DNA from: Acinetobacter bohemicus ANC 3994
GTDB lineage: Bacteria > Pseudomonadota > Gammaproteobacteria > Pseudomonadales > Moraxellaceae
DNA: 64,000 nt
Assembly (NCBI RefSeq): GCF_000367925.1
Contig: NZ_KB849168.1
Location: forward strand, 251,896-315,895
Direction: 5' to 3'
The translations under genes and the position numbers were made by a program. This document shows positions 27,082-36,414 of the stretch, one piece after another; position 1 is the stretch's first letter, and each line of letters starts with the position of its first letter. The notes below the pieces were generated by a model. That model saw nothing but the letters and a program-made list of their open reading frames with translations. It did no database searches and was not told the DNA's origin.

Positions 27082-27332
27082 AATAACTCGAACTGAAGTC
27101 TATCTAACCATAGGCTTTCATTCGAGCTTCATTCAGGTGATGTTTAACTGATTTTGCGCTATAAAAATAAAATAACGCTACTTTTAAAATCAAACATAAG
27201 ATGCGTATTCAGATCATTCGATGATGATCATGTGTATATTTTTTTCTCAAACAGTCGCTAATCACGTACACTATGGAGTTGCGATTTTAAGTCGCTCTTT
27301 TAAATTTTGAACATATTTTTGGTGAAATTATC

Positions 27333-28115
27333 ATGAACAATTTGCAATGGCTCGATGAAGTAAAATTTAACGAACAAGGTCTCATTCCTGCCATTGCACA
27401 GCATCATCAAACCGGTCGTATCCTGATGGTTGCATGGATGAACCGCGAGGCTTTGGCTTTAACTGCTGAAAAAAATCAAGCGGTTTACTTTTCCCGTTCA
27501 CGCCAAAAATTATGGCATAAAGGCGAAGAATCGGGGCATTTCCAAACCGTACATGAAATCCGTTTGGACTGCGATGCCGATGTGATTGTGTTGCAAATTG
27601 AACAACATGGTGGCATTGCTTGCCATACCGGTCGTGAATCGTGTTTCTACCGTAAATTGACTGCAAATGGCTGGGAAATAGTCGATGCCCAATTGAAAGA
27701 TCCAAGCCAAATTTATGCGGAAAAATCGACGAATCCACATACACTGGCAATGAATGCTTCAACGGCTCAATCTGAACAGGTTGAAATTTTGGCTTATTTA
27801 GGTCAGATGATGGCAGAACGCAAAAAAGCCAATCCAGACTCATCTTATGTGGCTAAGCTGTATCATAAAGGCTTAAATAAAATCTTAGAAAAAGTCGGCG
27901 AAGAAAGTATTGAAAGCATTATTGCCGCCAAAGATTTTAAAGCTGAGCCGAAAGAAGACAATAAAAACGATTTAATTTATGAAGTGGCTGACCTATGGTT
28001 TCACACCATTGTGATGCTCGGTTATTTCGACATTGAACCACAAATAATTTTAAACGAACTCGCGCGTCGCCAAGGCTTATCCGGCTTGGTTGAAAAAGCC
28101 AATCGTCAACACTAA
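27333..28115 (+). CDS. hisIE: HisIE, bifunctional phosphoribosyl-AMP cyclohydrolase / phosphoribosyl-ATP pyrophosphatase
   Basis: 260 residues catalysing steps 2 and 3 of histidine biosynthesis. The N-terminal HisI domain (~1-115) has WMNREAL, YFSRSRQKLWHKGEESGHFQ, the metal-binding DCDAD and GIACHTGRESCFY. The C-terminal HisE domain (~145-250) has SYVAKLYHKGLNKILEKVGEES and the acidic DLIYEVADLWFH. No other his gene is adjacent. Genome-scattered his genes are normal for this genus. The 3' end lies 4 bp before the helicase gene, suggesting co-transcription. Confidence 0.96.
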   Translation: MNNLQWLDEVKFNEQGLIPAIAQHHQTGRILMVAWMNREALALTAEKNQAVYFSRSRQKLWHKGEESGHFQTVHEIRLDCDADVIVLQIEQHGGIACHTGRESCFYRKLTANGWEIVDAQLKDPSQIYAEKSTNPHTLAMNASTAQSEQVEILAYLGQMMAERKKANPDSSYVAKLYHKGLNKILEKVGEESIESIIAAKDFKAEPKEDNKNDLIYEVADLWFHTIVMLGYFDIEPQIILNELARRQGLSGLVEKANRQH

Positions 28116-28119
28116 GCCA

Positions 28120-29631
28120 ATGACTGTGTCTGATCCCAAAAAACCAAGCGCCACCTATGAGCAAGCCATTGCCATCGACAACGCGCGTTTAGGCAAATCC
28201 TTTAAAGTGATTGCTTATGCAGGCACAGGTAAAACCACAACTTTGCAAATGATCAGTGATGCCATGCCTGAACGGCGTGGTATGTATCTGGCATTTAATA
28301 AAGCCATTGCAAGTGAGGCGCAAAGTAAATTTCATCGCAATGTCGACTGTCGTACCTTTCACTCGCTGGCATTTCGTAGCGTGCCACGTGGCGTGACCGA
28401 TAAACTGCGTCTGCCGCGTTTAAGCCCGAGTTTCATCGCCAAAGAATATCGACTCCAGCCCATTACCTTACGCCGGATGATGGGTGGACGTTACGAAAAA
28501 TATGTGATGATGCCCAGTCGTTTGGCCAGTCTGGTCGCCAATGCGGTGAGTTATTTTTGTTCCACCAGTTCGCAATATCCAGCACCACGCCATCTACAAG
28601 CACCAAGCTGGCTGCATCCCGATGATATTACTGAATTACAAACGCATCTTTATCCCGCCATTGAACGACGCTGGTTAGAATCGATTGATCCCAACCACCA
28701 AGCAGGGATTGGTCACGATATTTATCTGAAACTTTGGGCATTGTCTGAACCGAATATTCCAACCGATTATGTCCTGTTTGATGAAGCACAAGATGCCGAC
28801 CCATTGATGTTGGGCATTTTACTGCGCCAAAGAAATACCCAAGTGATTTATGTCGGTGATGCCCATCAACAAATTTACGCTTGGCGCGGTGCAGTCAATG
28901 CCATGCAACAGCTCCCTTTACCTGAATCTCGCTTAACCACGTCTTTCCGTTTTGGTGAAGAAATTGCATTGAATGCGAATGCCATTTTGGGTGCTTTAAA
29001 TGAAACAGTTCCTTTATTGGGCAATCCGCATCTGCATTCTAAAGTGGTCAATAAACCGCATACTAAACAACGTGATGCCATTTTATGTCGCACCAATGCA
29101 CGAGCGATGGAGTTATTGCTCGCCGGTTTAGTGCATGGCGATAAAGTCAGTTTGCAGGCTGATCATGTCAAACTGAACCGTTTTGTCGATGCTGCAAGTA
29201 TGCTCAAACAAGGCAAACGAGTGACCGATGTACCTGAACTTGCTTGGTTTAACTCATGGCATGATGTACATGAATATTGTGAAACCAATGACGGCAGCGA
29301 CATTAAACCTTTGGTGAAATTGGTGGATGATCACGGTACAGATCCACTGAAACGTGCCTTAGCTAAAATCAGTCCAATTGAGCATGCCGACTATATTATT
29401 TCAACGGCCCACAAAGCCAAAGGCTTGGAATGGGACCGTGTACATATCGAAGATGACTATCAATTTAAGGTCAACGAAAAAGACCATAAAATTAGTGATG
29501 AAGAATTAAGATTGCTTTACGTGGCTTGCACACGTGCTAAAGTAAGTTTAAATATTCACCACATTTACGATTTGGTGCAACAACTCAAAAAGCAAATGCC
29601 CTTATCGTTGCGTAAAGCTGTGGGAGAATAA
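28120..29631 (+). CDS. UvrD/Rep-family SF1 DNA helicase (compact, FBH1-like)
   Basis: 503 residues from the ATG at 28120. An upstream TTG at 28090 overlaps hisIE and is less likely. All SF1A motifs are intact: Q-like TYEQAIAI, Walker A AYAGTGKTTTL (A34-T39), Ia LAFNKAIASEA, TFHSLAF, II FDEAQD (D221-D225), III YVGDAHQQIYAWRGA, IV TTSFRFG, V STAHKAKGLEWD (from T429) and VI LLYVACTRAK. It is much shorter than UvrD/Rep (~720) and has no added nuclease domain. The 3' end lies 30 bp from the ATPase gene, so the two are probably co-expressed. Likely 3'-to-5' helicase or recombinase-displacing activity; the biological role is unknown. Confidence 0.88.
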   Translation: MTVSDPKKPSATYEQAIAIDNARLGKSFKVIAYAGTGKTTTLQMISDAMPERRGMYLAFNKAIASEAQSKFHRNVDCRTFHSLAFRSVPRGVTDKLRLPRLSPSFIAKEYRLQPITLRRMMGGRYEKYVMMPSRLASLVANAVSYFCSTSSQYPAPRHLQAPSWLHPDDITELQTHLYPAIERRWLESIDPNHQAGIGHDIYLKLWALSEPNIPTDYVLFDEAQDADPLMLGILLRQRNTQVIYVGDAHQQIYAWRGAVNAMQQLPLPESRLTTSFRFGEEIALNANAILGALNETVPLLGNPHLHSKVVNKPHTKQRDAILCRTNARAMELLLAGLVHGDKVSLQADHVKLNRFVDAASMLKQGKRVTDVPELAWFNSWHDVHEYCETNDGSDIKPLVKLVDDHGTDPLKRALAKISPIEHADYIISTAHKAKGLEWDRVHIEDDYQFKVNEKDHKISDEELRLLYVACTRAKVSLNIHHIYDLVQQLKKQMPLSLRKAVGE

Positions 29632-29661
29632 TTTCAGCTCATTGTGCAATGTAGGTGTTTT

Positions 29662-31029
29662 ATGAAAATCGATACTCTTCAACTCAAACATACCCTTCAT
29701 TTTGCCGATCTCAAGCTGAAATTTAATGATCAACCCATCACCTTAATTATGGGTGATCAAGGCGCTGGCAAAACCACCATTTTAAAATTCACCTATCAAG
29801 CCCTGACGTGGTTTGCAGCGCGTTATAAAGACTTACGTGCAGCAGGCGTAGTCATGCTTGATCAAGACATTATGTTGACCCGCTTACAATCCAAAATTGA
29901 TATTCGGGTGCAGATCCCCAATGATATTGGTCGCTTAACGGAATCCAGTGAAGCACAAGACCAAGCGCCTTGTTATTGTGATTGGCAACTGTATAAAACC
30001 TTAAATAGTCATGGCATTGGCAGCAGCAAAGCCGAAACCCAACACTTAGATAACGTAGTCGAACTGTATCAAAATGCCATCAAACATGATCAGCTCCAAG
30101 GCTTACCCTTAATTGCTTATTATCCCGCAGAACGCTTTGTCAATGAAATGAATATTCTGAGTAAGAACAATCCTCTCATTTTTCAAAGCGCACATGCTTA
30201 TGAAATTTCAGCGATTCCCTTTACCACTTTTAGCCGTTTTTTTGAGTGGTTGCGTGAAGTGAGTGATATTGAAAATGCCCAGATCGCACAATTGTTTCAA
30301 CAACTGCTCTCCAATCCCTCGCTTCAGAAAAACAAAGAACCTGACTTTTTACAGCACTTATTTCATGCACAAAAGCAGATGCATAGCCCCCATTTAGATG
30401 CATTAAAACAAGCCTTAACGACAGTCATTCCTGCTTTAGAAGATCTTTTTGTACAGTACCAACCGAAATTACAATTGATGGTCCGTTATCAAGGCAAAAG
30501 CATGCTCTATCAACAACTGTCGAATAGCGTGAAAAATTGGATTGCCTTGGTCGGCGATATCGTCCGGCGTTTATGCTTACTCAATCCGAACAGTTTATAT
30601 CCCTGCCTTGAAGGCGACGGCATTTTACTGATCGATGCGATTGATCATCAACTGGATCAAAATACGGCTCAAGTGATTTTACCGCGCTTACATCAGGCTT
30701 TTCCGCGGCTACAAATTATTGCCACAGGTAATCGCAGTGAATTACTGGAACATGCAGCCGAATACCAATGCTTAAAAATTGAAAATAAACAAATTTTTGA
30801 TATGCAGCTGCAACCGTTACAGGACAAATTTGATCGTATTTATGAAAACTTGGCGTTTAATGATGAAGTGATGGAAACCGATCGTTTACTTGAACCCGTA
30901 TTAGACAGTGTCACACCGCAAAGCCTATGGCAACACATCCAACAGCATTTAAGCCCAGAGCAACAAAATGAATTACTCGATTTAATGAATGCGCAAGATG
31001 ACACCTCTTCACAGCAATCTTTGCCATAA
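29662..31029 (+). CDS. SMC/ABC-type P-loop protein with degenerate hydrolysis motifs (PtuA/retron-ATPase-like)
   Basis: 455 residues from the ATG at 29662 (AGGTG upstream). Walker A is intact (G31-DQGAGK-T38). The family's middle motif PLIAYYPAERF and the Walker B strand GDGILLID are present. However, where active relatives have LSxGE, LIDEID and TTHSP, this protein has LSNSVKN (286-292), LIDAID (Ala at 326 in place of Glu) and ATGNRS (354-359). No TOPRIM or HNH domain is visible. It probably binds ATP but hydrolyses poorly or not at all. It lies 30 bp after the helicase. OLD-, RecF- and septu/retron-type ATPases are the nearest relatives I recognise. Confidence 0.72.
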   Translation: MKIDTLQLKHTLHFADLKLKFNDQPITLIMGDQGAGKTTILKFTYQALTWFAARYKDLRAAGVVMLDQDIMLTRLQSKIDIRVQIPNDIGRLTESSEAQDQAPCYCDWQLYKTLNSHGIGSSKAETQHLDNVVELYQNAIKHDQLQGLPLIAYYPAERFVNEMNILSKNNPLIFQSAHAYEISAIPFTTFSRFFEWLREVSDIENAQIAQLFQQLLSNPSLQKNKEPDFLQHLFHAQKQMHSPHLDALKQALTTVIPALEDLFVQYQPKLQLMVRYQGKSMLYQQLSNSVKNWIALVGDIVRRLCLLNPNSLYPCLEGDGILLIDAIDHQLDQNTAQVILPRLHQAFPRLQIIATGNRSELLEHAAEYQCLKIENKQIFDMQLQPLQDKFDRIYENLAFNDEVMETDRLLEPVLDSVTPQSLWQHIQQHLSPEQQNELLDLMNAQDDTSSQQSLP

Positions 31030-31203
31030 CACAAACCTAACCGCTTAAATTGCACTCAAAAAAGTTCAATTTGTAAAAATGTGGAGTGCTTGATTTTCAT
31101 CTGCTTAAGCATGCTACACCAAGATTGTAGGGATGGGCATATAATATGTTACGTATGCGCAAAAATAATTGATGTTGTTTTATTCATGTAATAAGATCGA
31201 GGA
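31030..31203. other. Upstream part of the mrp promoter region
   Basis: AT-rich, no gene. A perfect TATAAT at 31140-31145 lacks a recognisable -35. No clear terminator follows the ATPase gene. Confidence 0.5.
31169..31197 (+). promoter_or_regulatory. Predicted promoter of the mrp operon
   Basis: TTGATG, 17-bp spacer, TAAGAT. This is a moderate match and would place the start near 31204. The TATAAT at 31140 is an alternative. Confidence 0.4.
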
Positions 31204-31393
31204 TATGTGAAGTTTTATAGTAAAATCCGATTTTACTATTACTTTTTACAAGTTGCGCAACACAGCTTGTTTTTCAATATTTTTAACTCCGATTGGCTTT
31301 CAAGATTTAAAAGTTTGGATTGCTCTTTGCGATCCTGTAGTCCTTGAAAGATAACATTCACCCTTAGGTTTTTGATAAACCTAATTCACGACA
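31204..31393 (+). promoter_or_regulatory. Highly structured 5' leader of the mrp operon (candidate cis-regulatory RNA)
   Basis: Five possible stems occupy most of ~190 nt. (1) ATAGTAAAAT/ATTTTACTAT with a CCG loop, 31217-31239. (2) ACAAG/CTTGT around TTGCGCAA, 31248-31270. (3) CTTTCAAG (31297-31304) with CTTGAAAG (31343-31350), enclosing (4) GGATTGC-TCTTT-GCGATCC. (5) TTAGGTTT-TTGAT-AAACCTAA (31364-31384), ending 9 nt before the start codon. No good Shine-Dalgarno sits between the last stem and the ATG. This would suit control of translation initiation. I cannot assign it to a known riboswitch class. Confidence 0.5.
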
Positions 31394-34237
31394 ATGGATA
31401 TGAGTGTGCTACCGATTATTATCTTGTTACCGTTAGTACTTGGCACTACCCTTGTCTCGTGGCTGAAAAATTTTTCGCGCGGGGTAACAGCCTTAGGGGC
31501 AATTGGGGTCAGTCTAAGCAGCCTCATCTTATTACTGACTCAAGCAAAAGATGTTTTTAATGGCGCAACGATCACGCAAAGTTGGTCATGGTTACCTCAG
31601 TTAGGTATCGAATTAAGTTTCCGTTTGGATGCTTTAGGTTTGTTATTTTGTTTGCTGATTAGCGGTATCGGCACACTCATTTATATCTACGCTTATTATT
31701 ATTTAAGTCCGAAGAATTCACTGAGCAAGCTATATGTATTGCTCATGTTATTCATGGCATCCATGCTGGGCATCTCGCTCTCCAATAATTTAATTTTGCT
31801 GCTCATTTTTTGGGAGCTGACCAGTATTTCTTCTTTTCTGCTGGTGGGTTATTGGAGTAATTATGAAGCCGCACAGCGTGGCTCACGTATGGCACTGACC
31901 ATTACCGGCATGGGTGGTTTAGCCATGCTGGGTGGCTTCATTTTGTTAGGTCAAATCACTGGGACTTATCAAATTGACCAAATTCTCACCATGACTGAGC
32001 AAATTCAAAGTCATTCGTTATTTGTGCCGACCTTATTGCTTATTTTAATCGGCGCATTTACCAAAAGTGCGCAGTTCCCGTTCCATTTTTGGCTACCGAA
32101 TGCCATGGCAGCGCCAACGCCTGTATCGGCCTATCTACACTCTGCAACGATGGTCAAAGCCGGTATTTTTCTGCTTGCAAGACTCTCGCCTATTTTTGTC
32201 GGTGCTGCGCTGTATCACAATATTGTGACCTTCGTGGGTTTATTTACGCTCTGTATGGCCGCCTTTTTTGCCATTTTCAAAGAAGATTTAAAAGGCTTAT
32301 TGGCCTATTCAACCATCAGTCATTTAGGTTTAATTGTCTGCTTATTGGGGATTGGATCTCCTCTCGCCATTGCCGCAGCCATTTTCCATATTATTAACCA
32401 TGCGACGTTTAAAGCCGCCCTATTCATGATTGCCGGCATTATTGATCATGAAACAGGGACGCGTGATTTACGTAAACTCAGTGGGGTTTGGCAGCTACTT
32501 CCGTTCACTGCCACTTTAACCATGATCACTGCTGCCTCAATGGCGGGTGTACCACTGACCAATGGTTTTTTATCCAAAGAAATGTTCTTTACCGAACTCT
32601 TGGCTCATCTTTCTGGTCCAGTACTAATTGGCTCGGCTATTGTAGCAACCTTAGCCGGAATCTTTGCGGTGACCTATTCAGTACGACTGGTTCATGGCGT
32701 ATTCTTTGACGGGCCTTTAGGCAAAGCTGTGCCCAATAAAGACGCACATGAGCCTGCTTTTGGCATGCGTGCACCGGCGACTTTTTTGGCCATTTTATGT
32801 ATTTTAGTCGGACTTCTGCCTGCCCTTTTGGTTGAAAACATTGTTAATTCAACCACACGTGCCAGCACACAATTACCAAATTTTACTGGTACTCACCTTG
32901 CCCTTTGGCATGGTTTTAATCTGCCATTACTGATGAGTGCAATCGCACTTTTAGGCGGGTTGTGCTTCTACTTTGCTTTGGCCAAAGGCGGAACTATTCG
33001 TGAGATTAACCTTGATCCAATGCTGGGTAAATTCCAAGGTCGCGTGTTATTCGATTTATTTTTAAAACATTTACTGCTGAAATCACGTCAGTTCAAACGT
33101 AAAACTGAAAATGGTTCACTGCAAAGTTATTTAATCTGGATCGTGGCTTTTACTATTGCATTGGTTGCCATGCCGCTAGTCAACCAAGGTTTAACCACCG
33201 GTACGCGTGAACTAACCCATGCCCCAGCCATTGCAATTGTGCTGTGGTTACTCTTGTTCTCTGCCTGCTGGATGATGTTGTGGTTCCACCATGAACGCAT
33301 TAAAGCCGTACTGATTAGTGGTGCTATAGGCTTAGTGGTGACCATGGTGTTCGTGACGTTGTCTGCACCAGACCTTGCTTTAACGCAAATTACCGTCGAT
33401 GTCGTCACCACCGTTTTACTGTTGATGAGTTTGTCTTTATTGCCACAACTCACCCCTTATGAATCGAGTGGATCACGTCGTTGGCGGGATGCCCTCATTG
33501 CGATTGGCGCTGGCCTCGGTATTGGTTGGATTGCTTGGCTGATTTTAACCCGTGACCACAATTCAATTTCATGGTTCTTTATCCAGCAATCCATTCCTTT
33601 GGGTGGTGGTAGCAATGTGGTCAATGTCATTTTAGTCGACTTCCGTGGTTTCGATACCTTTGGAGAGATTACCGTACTGGGTATTGCTGCGATTGGCGCT
33701 CTGTGCTTAATGGATGGCATGCGTGCGCACGGCACCACCATTACCCAAGGTTTAACCTATCGCTTTAATCCATCACCCTTGATGTTCCGTATCACCGCTT
33801 CATGGATTTTACCTTTAGCACTGGTGGTGAGTTTGTATATCTTCCTGCGTGGACATAACTTACCGGGTGGCGGATTTATTGCCGGTTTAATTACCTCATT
33901 GGCTTTGGTCATTCAATACATTGCACTGGGTCAAGATCAAGCTGAGCAAATGTTAAAAGCCCAATCAGGACGTTTATATGAAATCTGGATTGGTTTAGGT
34001 TTGGTGATTGCTGGGCTCACAGGCTTAGGGGCTTGGTTCTGGGAGCGTCCGTTCCTGACCAGCGCGCATATTTATGTCTCTGCACCTGTTTTAGGTGAAA
34101 TGCATCTTCCCTCCGCTGCGCTGTTTGATCTTGGGGTTTATATCACGGTGGTTGGTGCAACCATGCTGTTGATTTCAGTGTTAGGTGATTCGCGTCACTC
34201 CAGCATGACCGGTCCAATTGTACCGAAGGGGGAATAA
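31394..34237 (+). CDS. mrpA: MrpA/MnhA Na+/H+ antiporter subunit with fused MrpB domain
   Basis: 947 residues, inner-membrane. The N-terminal ~500 residues are NuoL-like: LIFWELTSISSFLLVGYW, then KSAQFPFHFWLPNAMAAPTPVSAYLHSATMVKAG (split by the membrane), and IFKEDLKGLLAYSTISHLGL. A further set of helices corresponds to the MrpA C-terminal region. The last ~150 residues (from about 790: RITASWILPLALVVSLYIFL, HNLPGGGFIAGL) are an MnhB domain, so subunits A and B are one polypeptide, as in group-2 (Pha-type) Mrp systems. First gene of a six-gene operon. ATG at 31394 or 31400; no strong ribosome site is visible. Confidence 0.95.
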   Translation: MDMSVLPIIILLPLVLGTTLVSWLKNFSRGVTALGAIGVSLSSLILLLTQAKDVFNGATITQSWSWLPQLGIELSFRLDALGLLFCLLISGIGTLIYIYAYYYLSPKNSLSKLYVLLMLFMASMLGISLSNNLILLLIFWELTSISSFLLVGYWSNYEAAQRGSRMALTITGMGGLAMLGGFILLGQITGTYQIDQILTMTEQIQSHSLFVPTLLLILIGAFTKSAQFPFHFWLPNAMAAPTPVSAYLHSATMVKAGIFLLARLSPIFVGAALYHNIVTFVGLFTLCMAAFFAIFKEDLKGLLAYSTISHLGLIVCLLGIGSPLAIAAAIFHIINHATFKAALFMIAGIIDHETGTRDLRKLSGVWQLLPFTATLTMITAASMAGVPLTNGFLSKEMFFTELLAHLSGPVLIGSAIVATLAGIFAVTYSVRLVHGVFFDGPLGKAVPNKDAHEPAFGMRAPATFLAILCILVGLLPALLVENIVNSTTRASTQLPNFTGTHLALWHGFNLPLLMSAIALLGGLCFYFALAKGGTIREINLDPMLGKFQGRVLFDLFLKHLLLKSRQFKRKTENGSLQSYLIWIVAFTIALVAMPLVNQGLTTGTRELTHAPAIAIVLWLLLFSACWMMLWFHHERIKAVLISGAIGLVVTMVFVTLSAPDLALTQITVDVVTTVLLLMSLSLLPQLTPYESSGSRRWRDALIAIGAGLGIGWIAWLILTRDHNSISWFFIQQSIPLGGGSNVVNVILVDFRGFDTFGEITVLGIAAIGALCLMDGMRAHGTTITQGLTYRFNPSPLMFRITASWILPLALVVSLYIFLRGHNLPGGGFIAGLITSLALVIQYIALGQDQAEQMLKAQSGRLYEIWIGLGLVIAGLTGLGAWFWERPFLTSAHIYVSAPVLGEMHLPSAALFDLGVYITVVGATMLLISVLGDSRHSSMTGPIVPKGE

Positions 34238-34238
34238 A

Positions 34239-34604
34239 ATGATCAGCTTAGAATTTTTACTTGCCTCTGCCATTGGGCTACTTACAGCAACGGGAATTTA
34301 TTTAATTCTACGGGCACGTACTTTTCCCGTGGTCCTCGGTCTGGCAATGATTGGCTATGCCGTCAACTTATTTCTGTTTGCGATGGGTCGGCTGAAAATC
34401 AATGCACCCGCAGTACTTACCGAAACCAGCAAGGTCACCGATCCCCTACCGCAAGCCTTGGTGTTAACCGCCATTGTGATTGGTTTTGCCACCACTGCGT
34501 TTATTGTGCAACTTGCGCTACGCAGTCGTTATGAAACAGGGACCGATCACGTTGACTCTAAAGAAGATATTATTCCTATTGACCCACGTGAGGATGAGCC
34601 TTAA
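34239..34604 (+). CDS. mrpC: MrpC/MnhC Na+/H+ antiporter subunit (NuoK-like)
   Basis: 121 residues with three predicted transmembrane helices (~4-22, ~28-48, ~68-92), the NuoK/MnhC fold. Typical pattern: GIYLILRARTFPVVLGLAMIGYAVNLFLFAMG and DPLPQALVLTAIVIGFATTAF. GGGGGA precedes the ATG at 34239, one base after the mrpA stop. The stop overlaps the mrpD start (TAATG). It is required for assembly of the Mrp hetero-oligomer in characterised systems. Confidence 0.95.
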   Translation: MISLEFLLASAIGLLTATGIYLILRARTFPVVLGLAMIGYAVNLFLFAMGRLKINAPAVLTETSKVTDPLPQALVLTAIVIGFATTAFIVQLALRSRYETGTDHVDSKEDIIPIDPREDEP

Positions 34605-36412
34605 TGAATGCTGTCATCCAATTCTGGACTGAACATACCCCAATTTTTAGCATTTTAATTCCAGCGTTTACTGCTTTTTTATTGGTGTTACTTGGTAATC
34701 CAGGCGCAGGCTCATTAGCACACGATTGGCGCCAACCTTGGCGTCGTGGGATTAGTTACATTTCTTCAATTTTAGGTTTAGCCACGGCTATTCTTTATTT
34801 AATCTCCGCCAGTAGTGGGAAAATCAGTGTTTACAATTTAGGTGAATGGGCTGCACCATTTGGAATTGTCTTGGTGCTAGACCAACTTTCTGCCCTGATG
34901 ATTGTCCTCACGTATGCCCTAGCCACCCCAATTTTATGGTATGCAAGTCATGAGTGGGATGCACGTGGACGTTATTTCCATGCCATGTTCCATTTTTTAT
35001 TGATGGGTCTATGCGGTGCATTCCTGACAGGTGACTTATTCAACTTATTTGTGTTCTTTGAAATCCTGTTGATGGCCTCCTATGTCCTACTTTTACACGG
35101 ACAAGGCAAAGCACGTTTTCAACTGGGCATTCATTACGTCACCATTAACTTACTGGCTTCTGCGCTCTTTTTGATTGGTCTCGGCATTATTTACGGCAGT
35201 GTCGGCAGTTTAAATATGGCCGATGTAGCACGCTTAATCCCGCTTTTAGAACCCGATCAACATAAGCTTGCCGTGGCGGGTGGCTTATTGCTCTTTGTGG
35301 TGTTTGGCATTAAAGCCGCGATGCTACCGGTAGGTTTCTGGCTGCCTAAAACCTATGCCGTTGCCACCACACCCGTCGCTGCGATTTTCACCATTATGAC
35401 CAAAGTGGGCATCTATGCCATTTTACGGATTAATGGCACGGTATTTGACGATCATTTAAGTCAAAGCATTTTGGTGTCTTGGCTATTGCCGATCGGCCTC
35501 ATTACTTCAGTCTATGGTGTAATTGGCGCAATTGGCGCAGAACGACTGCGCCGCTTCGTCGGATTTATGATTCTGTCGTCTATCGGCACCATCTTAATCG
35601 CCATTTCGCTGTTTAATACCTTGGCATGGGCCGCTGCACTGTATTATTTAGTGCATAGCACCCTAATTGCTGCTGCATTTTATTTGCTCTCTGGTTGGAT
35701 TACCTCACAACGCGGGGCATTTAAAGATCATTTCAAAGTTGCACCGCACATGAAACAACAGAGAGTTGTTTCATTAACCTTCTTTGTCATTGCTTTAATG
35801 ATGGCAGGTTTACCTCCATTTAGTGGCTTCTTAGGTAAAGTCTTTATCTTACAAGCCACATCGCATTCACCTTATCAATTACTGATTATTATTGTGGTGT
35901 TAATTGTCAGTTTACTCAGTATTATTGCCTTTACCCGCATCGGGTTTGTACTGTTCTGGCGTGCCACACAACCCGAAGACAATCCAAATTCAGCAGAATA
36001 TAAAGCCTATCAAGCCTTGCCAGATCAAGCCCCTGCTCGAAATGACAAGACCATTTATTTACTGCTTTCAGCTTTAATTCTGTATATGGTCTGTGCCAGC
36101 CCAATTCAGCAATACATGTTTAAAACGGCTGAACAAATACAAAATAATGCTTTATATGAAAGCAGAATTTTGAAAACGGATCATCTGAATCAGGCCATCA
36201 GCGTACAACCGTATGATCCAGAAAATTTACCTGAAACCAAATATGGCGGTGAAACGCTCGATCCAAATGCACATCTGATTCCTTATGTTATTTCTGAAAA
36301 CACTTTAAACGGTGAACATATTTCAGAATATAAACAACGCCAAATCAATCAACAAATCGTACAAGAACCGGCCCATCCAGATGATGCCAAACTGAAACCT
36401 ATGGAGCCTTAA
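34604..36412 (+). CDS. mrpD: MrpD/MnhD Na+/H+ antiporter subunit (NuoM/N-like) with long hydrophilic tail
   Basis: 602 residues. The first ~505 form a NuoN/M-like helix bundle: FNLFVFFEILLMASYVLLLHG, KAAMLPVGFWLPKTYAVATTPVAAI, GAIGAERLRRFVGFMILSSI and GLPPFSGFLGKVFIL. The conserved Glu and Lys of the proton path are visible in these segments. The final ~95 residues (from ~506) are hydrophilic and Gln/Pro/Asn-rich with no membrane segment; typical MrpD proteins are ~500 residues. Translation is coupled to mrpC through a 1-base overlap. Confidence 0.94.
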   Translation: MNAVIQFWTEHTPIFSILIPAFTAFLLVLLGNPGAGSLAHDWRQPWRRGISYISSILGLATAILYLISASSGKISVYNLGEWAAPFGIVLVLDQLSALMIVLTYALATPILWYASHEWDARGRYFHAMFHFLLMGLCGAFLTGDLFNLFVFFEILLMASYVLLLHGQGKARFQLGIHYVTINLLASALFLIGLGIIYGSVGSLNMADVARLIPLLEPDQHKLAVAGGLLLFVVFGIKAAMLPVGFWLPKTYAVATTPVAAIFTIMTKVGIYAILRINGTVFDDHLSQSILVSWLLPIGLITSVYGVIGAIGAERLRRFVGFMILSSIGTILIAISLFNTLAWAAALYYLVHSTLIAAAFYLLSGWITSQRGAFKDHFKVAPHMKQQRVVSLTFFVIALMMAGLPPFSGFLGKVFILQATSHSPYQLLIIIVVLIVSLLSIIAFTRIGFVLFWRATQPEDNPNSAEYKAYQALPDQAPARNDKTIYLLLSALILYMVCASPIQQYMFKTAEQIQNNALYESRILKTDHLNQAISVQPYDPENLPETKYGGETLDPNAHLIPYVISENTLNGEHISEYKQRQINQQIVQEPAHPDDAKLKPMEP

Positions 36413-36414
36413 CT

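Noticed and set aside
28120..31029. The helicase-ATPase pair as a Gabija system
   Set aside because: Gabija GajA needs a C-terminal TOPRIM nuclease domain. The ATPase here shows none, its order relative to the helicase is reversed, and its hydrolysis motifs are degraded.
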